Below, piece after piece: positions 58,901-64,000 of a stretch of DNA of 64,000 nt. Numbering within the stretch: the stretch's first letter is position 1; every line of letters starts with the position of its first letter. The notes below the pieces were generated by a model, which saw only the letters and a list, made by a program, of their open reading frames with translations, did no database searches and was not told the origin of the DNA. The translations under genes were made by a program, and so were the position numbers. The stretch is from Guillardia theta CCMP2712 (taxonomy: Eukaryota; Cryptophyceae; Pyrenomonadales; Geminigeraceae), in contig NW_005434638.1 of the NCBI RefSeq assembly GCF_000315625.1, positions 189,300 through 253,299 of the forward strand, written 5' to 3'.

Positions 58901-61900
58901 ATCAGCTCGTTGTCTACCCACACCTTCACCCGCTCGCTCCCGCTCCCTACCCGCCCGTAGAAAGTGTACACCTCCCCTCCCTCCGGCCGCATGAAGCCTC
59001 CCCACCGTATGCTGAAGCCCGCGTAGTTGGATATGCTCGAGCCGGGGGGAGGGGAGCCAGGGGCTGCGGAGAAGTCCATGTCGGGGACGGGAGCAGACTT
59101 GACAGCGAAGGCGGGGTCAAGGTCGGGAGAGTCGTAGTAGGTGGCTTGTAAACCTCCAGATCTCACCAGATTCAAATCCAAAGTTGCGTTTAAAGCAGCC
59201 AGTGTTGTATTTGCTGTGATGTTGTAACTGCCAAACAGCTTTGTCCTCTCATAAAAACCGTACACAGATCTTGTACTCTCAGTATACACATTGCTGACAA
59301 GATACGTGCCTGGCTCCAAATCTCTCACATTACCAAAACTATCCCGCAAGTTAATCAGAAACGAAGATTCGATTCCTGCTGTCCAGATCGTCACGAGTTT
59401 GGTCGTTAGAATCTGCTTGGCCGAAACATTGTTTGGTACTATCAAGAGTTCGAATGGAGATCCTTCGACATCAATTGGACTCATCTTGAAAAAATGTTTT
59501 GGAATCACTTGCCGCTCGATGTTTCCGAACGGTCCGTTTGTGCTCCAACTCAATGAAAGACTGCTTCTGCTGATTGAGTTCTTATATTCCAACCGAATTT
59601 CATGCATCAGCCACGAGGTCATGAATGACGTCCCTGAAACTTCAACATTCTCTAAGCACGAACACGAACCTGTCCAGCACGATATGTTTGGATTACAGGT
59701 TGTGGTAAAATTAGAACAATCACACGTGCAAATCTCCGTAAGCCCTTGGCGGGTCTGGCAGTTTCTGTTGAGAGGAGTGTGAATGATCGCAGCTGATAAG
59801 CTAGTCCATTGATTGATGACGATCTCTGAATCTATCCATAGCTTCACTCGTTCATCGGGATCAGACATTCGAACGTAGAAGCTGTACTCTTGTCCGATTG
59901 ACGTATAGATGAAACCATCCCAACGTATGCTGAACGGCAGTTCACCCTTCTCCTGTCCTTCAGTGTAAGGCAAGATTGGAGCGACAAGACCCCAGTCAAA
60001 GTCAAGATTGTCGTCCACTTGCGAGACTAAGCTAGTTTGAAAATCACCAACAAAAAGTTCAGACATGATTCCGTCAGATTCGCACATCTTTACATCGATC
60101 ACGTGCCTTCCACTATTGACTGGAAAGTAGATAATGTTGTAAGCTTGCGAGTTTTCCTGCGCATCGATTTGGAAATTACCTATCAGTTGGGTAGTCGCAT
60201 TGATTGTCAATCCAGCATTGAAGCCATGCCAAGCATTCGAGAAAGCATCATTCAAAGTGATCATCAGGTAAGACTCCGCACCAGCAGTTACCAACGATTG
60301 GGGAGTGACGGATGAAAGGGCACTGGAAGGTTTGCTGGCTTGAAAGATCTCCACGGTGAAATTAGCGAATCGCAGGTATTGACCATCAATGAGGATTTCA
60401 ACGTAGAAGACAGATTGTTGCAAGTAGGTTGGCGTGTAGGAGACTATCACCTCTGACCCATTCCAGCTCGTCTGCCCAACACTCGGGACAAGATTCATTA
60501 GCTGAGCGCGCAAAACTGGGGGATTGACTGATAGGAAATCGTTGCCATAAACATCTTTGAAAGCAAGAGTGAATTGACTTTGGATTCCCACAGTCGCCAA
60601 AGAAAGTCCAACACCTCGACCAAAGTAAACCGAAGAGGCATTGGCTGACAAGACACCGACCGATTGAATCTGATTGACGTTGCTCGCGTTCCCATTTTGC
60701 CAATTCAAAACATCACCTCTGTACAACCATTGAGAACTCAACTGCGTGGCATTGCATTCTACTGTCTGATTAGGACAAGATATCAACAAATTCAATCTCT
60801 TGTTGGTGTTCTCTTGTGAGGAATAAACCACAGCAATGGTAGAAATCGCTCTGTTCCCGAAGTCGTACGTCCCGCTGCTCTCCCTCCCCCCGTCTAGACT
60901 GCTCCAGTGATCCAAGATCAGCTCGTTGTCTACCCACACCTTCACCCGCTCGCTCCCGCTCCCTACCCGCCCGTAGAAAGTGTACACCTCCCCTCCCTCC
61001 GGCCGCATGAAGCCTCCCCACCGTATGCTGAAGCCCGCGTAGTTGGATATGCTCGAGCCGGGGGGAGGGGAGCCAGGGGCTGCGGAGAAGTCCATGTCGG
61101 GGACGGGAGCAGACTTGACAGCGAAGGCGGGGTCAAGGTCGGGAGAGTCGTAGTAGGTGGCATAAAGAGACTGTGAAGCGAGGAGTGAGACGTATAAAGA
61201 ATGTACTGTGGCTCGCGTGACCAAAACTGAGTCGGAGTAATAACCTGCCAATTGGTAACCAACTTGCTGAGACGTGCTTTGACCAGGGATGAATATATTG
61301 GTTCGAACAAAGCTCGAGAAGTATTGCAAATCTGATAACATGATTGTCATGACGATGTACGACTGATCCCTAGTTATTAGATTTGCATAAGAATCCTTCA
61401 AAGAGATTGAGAATGATAAAGTGCTTCCTGCAAGTTGGGAAGACAAGAAGTTTGAGGTAACGATACTCTGCAAGATATCTTGCGTGCTTGAAGATACTAG
61501 AACCTCGAATGGACTGTTCGCTACTGACCCCACTGGGCACAGAATCTGAGCTTCGGACATACTCTGAAAGTCAAATCTATCGGCAATCTTCCATTCCAAA
61601 TCGAGAGATGGTCGCAACAACCCATTGTATTCAATTTGTAGTTCGTGCCACGTATCTGGAGCGAGAGTTATGTTGCTGATGGAGATTCCTGTAGCCCACA
61701 TGAGCTGGGAATCCACATAAAGGCTTGCTGTGATGGAATTCGCCAATTGGAAGTGGTAGTCCCTGCAAGAGCCGCATGGCACCCTAGACAGCAAGGCAAA
61801 TGGTATTGTTTCCTGGGATGTTGAGATTGAGTTCCACTTGAAGTCGAAGAAACTTAGATTAGCATACAGGAATTCAAGCTGAATGTTATAGTAAACATCC

Positions 61901-64000
61901 GTTGACCTTCCGAAGTCGTACGTCCCGCTGCTCTCCCTCCCCCCGTCTAGACTGCTCCAGTGATCCAAGATCAGCTCGTTGTCTACCCACATCTTCACCC
62001 GCTCGCTCCCGCTCCCTACTCGCCCGTAGAAAGTGTACACCTCCCCTCGCTCTGCCTTGATGAAACCAGCCCACTTTGAAAAGATTGTTCCATTCAGGAG
62101 CATGCCGCTTGCATTGTTCTCTAAGTGATAAGAAGATTGCACGGAGACAACTTGAGGCAGAAACAAGGAACCGGAAGACTGATAGTAAGTTGCCCAGAGC
62201 CCTGAATCATCCGGCAAACTCTTAAAGTAGCCTGAATATTGAAACACCAGTGGTTGATTCACTGTAATTTGCGAGTCCTGAACAAGAAATCTCTGAGAGT
62301 AAAGAGTCAGAAAGGGAGAATTGCCAGCGACTGTGTTCGCTGTGAAGACATCGACCTTCAAACAACCATCCTTTGCACCTTCCAAATTCAACACCCGCAA
62401 CCCGCTCTTCTCTGTTAAGGCTGCACCATAGATCTCTCCATCGTGTATATCAGAGGATAGCACCCTTGTATCTCCAAAGAACTTTGACATGATAGTCAGA
62501 TTTCTGTCAGGAGACGGGTTTCCGTAAGCGTCGTTGATGAAAATCGAGAAAGTGGATTGAGCCCCAGCGGTAGCGAGGGTCAAGTACATCCCTTGAGCTA
62601 GACAAGCCCCAGTGCATGCTGCTGAAGGGTTGACAGTCAAGTTCTGTGGGAAACCCTGAAAGAGCCCCTGAGCAATGAACGCTGAAGACGGAACCAGGGA
62701 AAAGGCGGCTCCTCCTACCTGCCATTGAAGCTCCAGATCATAATTTGCCGCGCACCGAACGTTCGCTTCTACTCTGATGGGATAGAAGGATGAAGTCGTA
62801 GGAAACGTGTAAGGGAACCTCACTTCAAGACTTGCCAATGACGACCATGAGTCAACAAGCAATTGATCATCTATCCACAGGCGCATCCTCTCTTCAATGC
62901 TATTTGCTTTCAAGGAGAAGTTGTACGTCTGTCCTAATACGGGGACAATCGATCCTTGATATCTGAAGCTGAAGGATTGACCTCTGAGCAGATTGCTTCC
63001 TGTCGGAACTCCATTGCAACTACAAACAGATCTAGTGCAAAGGTTGACGTTGGGCACTCCTTCTACCAGTGATGCTTTTGGCGAAGTAAGGTTAAGACTC
63101 TGATAGTACGTCGCTGACAGACTTCCAGGATAGAGAAAGGACACATCGACATCGTAACGTCCTGCATGGGTCAACAGATATGAAATGCTGCAGTCTGCTG
63201 AGGTTGAAACAGACTGATTCTGATAGTCATACGCAGCTTGAGAGATCTGAAAATAACGCGAATATTCACACGTATCGATACTGTTTCCATACTGGTCTCT
63301 CGTCCTCACAGCAAACTGTGACAGCGTTCCAGCAGTTGTCAGCGACAATTCATTGCCGTATGCTTGAGACAATGTGGGACTGCTGATAGACGGGTTGACA
63401 GTAGTCTTGTATGGACTAGCATTGATGGGATAGGAGAAGAAGAGATTGTTGGAGGTGATCGAAACAAAACCTTCAGTCACCAGCGCATTCTTCCATCGCA
63501 ATGATAGTCCGCTACTCAATGTTGAAGTGGAGTAGTCGGCTTCAAAGTAGAACAGACTGGTCGATTTGAACGTGTAGTTTGACTGCAAAGTTAAAGATTG
63601 CAAGCTGTCCCACTGGTCCACGAAGATGAAGTTATCAATCCAAATGCGTACACGATCATTGACTGACAACAACGTCAACTCAAAGGTCCGTGAAAGACTC
63701 GATGAAATCTGAAGGAATCCTGTCAAATGGGCATTCAAACTATTCCAATCGGAAGGGATTTCCAGGTTTGACACGTTGAAAGACAGAGAACTCAACGACT
63801 GTGTGATCGTTGCTACCGAATCAGCAGATGAAACAGCCGCCGTGATGCCTCCAACTTCTGTCAACGAACAGAATATGTTGTAAGAGCCTGCGATGTTGAC
63901 ATTTTGGATGATGAAAGCCCACAAACCAGCAGAGAAGTAGGACGCTGTGCTTCTGACAGCTTTTGCAGACTTTGTCTCGATTGCAAACTCAACGATAATC
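33689..64000 (-). CDS. Giant PA14 / filamin-like / IPT-TIG repeat protein with fibrinogen-like C terminus (5' end beyond window)
   Basis: One gene of about 10,000 residues inside the window, open at the right edge. Exons 64000-50904, 50853-38848 and 38798-35247 are joined by introns of 50 and 49 bp; a third 50-bp intron (35246-35197) leads to the 3' exons, ending with TAA at 33689. All three introns are phase 1, and splicing restores TIG repeats across each junction. 64000 to about 53950 holds about 12 PA14-type modules (ATYYDS..., then W(I/V)D...DQW.SL) alternating with filamin-like Ig modules (TAGv.S.F.I..RDxyGN). About 53940-34940 holds about 70 IPT/TIG repeats of 80-95 residues with the local signature SCE.T.W.SDTS..CK and FSYD. 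The C-terminal part resembles fibrinogen/intelectin domains (WIDPDGD..FQVLC..GGWTKI). PA14 and TIG modules are typical of carbohydrate binding and adhesion, so a secreted or surface adhesin is inferred. Exon limits between 34290 and 33689 are uncertain, and the signal peptide is not in view. Confidence 0.9.
40385..40869 (-). repeat. 485-bp TIG block, copy A
   Basis: Near-identical to 40949-41433 at an offset of 564 bp (188 codons). I count about three substitutions. It covers parts of two consecutive TIG repeats and is visibly more GC-rich than the flanks. Confidence 0.95.
40949..41433 (-). repeat. 485-bp TIG block, copy B
   Basis: Partner of 40385-40869. The 79 bp between the copies (40870-40948) do not match the sequence beside the other copy. 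Confidence 0.95.
58843..59145 (-). repeat. 303-bp PA14 block, copy A
   Basis: Identical, as far as I can read, to 60859-61161 at an offset of 2016 bp (672 codons). It encodes the whole core of a PA14 module from YYDSPDLDP to WSSLDGGRESSGTYDF. Very GC-rich with C/G-ending codons, unlike its flanks. Confidence 0.95.
60859..61161 (-). repeat. 303-bp PA14 block, copy B
   Basis: Second copy of 58843-59145. Flanking modules are not similar at the DNA level. Confidence 0.95.
61912..62048 (-). repeat. 137-bp partial PA14 block, copy C
   Basis: Matches the first 137 bp (+ strand order) of the 303-bp blocks with two substitutions, one changing KVWVDN to KMWVDN. The match stops abruptly at 62048, which looks like a gene-conversion tract end. 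Confidence 0.93.

Larger units (their letters stand above)
53950..64000 (-). other. PA14 plus filamin-like module region of the giant protein
   Basis: Twelve copies of a PA14-type strand signature can be read, for example VRIWIDNFIFVDQWDSL (about 63650), MRLWIDDQLLVDSWSSL, VKVWVDNELILDHWSSL, VKLWIDSEIVINQWTSL, IRLWIDNQLLIDQWTSL, VRVWLDHHMIIDQWTSL and VRLWINNKLLVDQWESL (about 54190). One copy (LVLRLNGQIVLDYVKN) has diverged. Each is preceded by a (L/A)ATYYDS-like strand and an FS(I/V)RW.G(F/Y)(I/M) strand, and most are followed by a filamin-like module with TAG...F.I..RD.(Y/F)GN. PA14 is a beta-barrel found in glycosidases, adhesins and other surface proteins and often binds sugars. Confidence 0.85.

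Overview
The window is nuclear DNA of a unicellular eukaryote. Eukaryotic housekeeping genes (CCT8, RAE1, UFD2/UBE4, Yippee, a kinesin, a ZIP transporter, aspartokinase) are cut by many short GT-AG introns, most of which I could place at 44-51 bp by joining reading frames. A plant/fungal-type aspartokinase, a CEP164-like (cilium-related) protein and enormous IPT/TIG and PA14 extracellular proteins suggest a photosynthetic flagellate. A cryptophyte such as Guillardia would fit, but this is inference and there is no marker sequence in the window to prove it.

Layout. 1-5.4 kb: the start of a CEP164-like gene (-, running off the left edge) divergent from a ubiquitin E4 ligase (+). 5.6-7.1 kb: RAE1/GLE2 (-) with an unusual FG-repeat N terminus, convergent with E4. 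7.5-14.4 kb: an unrecognised coiled-coil protein (+) with a Q/E/K-rich centre, an 809-bp internal duplication and about 50 copies of a 24-bp repeat. 14.7-18.7 kb: a short divergent kinesin and a LIV-1-type ZIP metal transporter (both -). 18.7-20 kb: minisatellite and G-tracts. 20-22 kb: CCT8 (+). 22.2-22.7 kb: a Yippee-like gene (-). 23.5-30.1 kb: a multi-pass membrane protein with EGF, IPT/TIG and cysteine-rich ectodomains (+). 30.3-32.4 kb: aspartokinase with ACT domains (-).

33.7-64 kb is one gene on the minus strand, still open at the right edge. It encodes about 10,000 residues within the window: about 12 PA14-type modules alternating with filamin-like Ig modules, then about 70 IPT/TIG repeats, then a fibrinogen/intelectin-like C-terminal domain. 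Only three well-placed 49-50 bp introns interrupt the first 29 kb of coding sequence, all in phase 1. Recent near-identical GC-rich blocks inside it show continuing repeat turnover or gene conversion.

Most genes here are unrelated housekeeping functions. The possible functional theme is the right half, where a TIG/EGF membrane protein lies about 3.5 kb from the giant PA14-TIG protein with only aspartokinase between them. Both look like cell-surface recognition or adhesion molecules, but a joint role is not shown.
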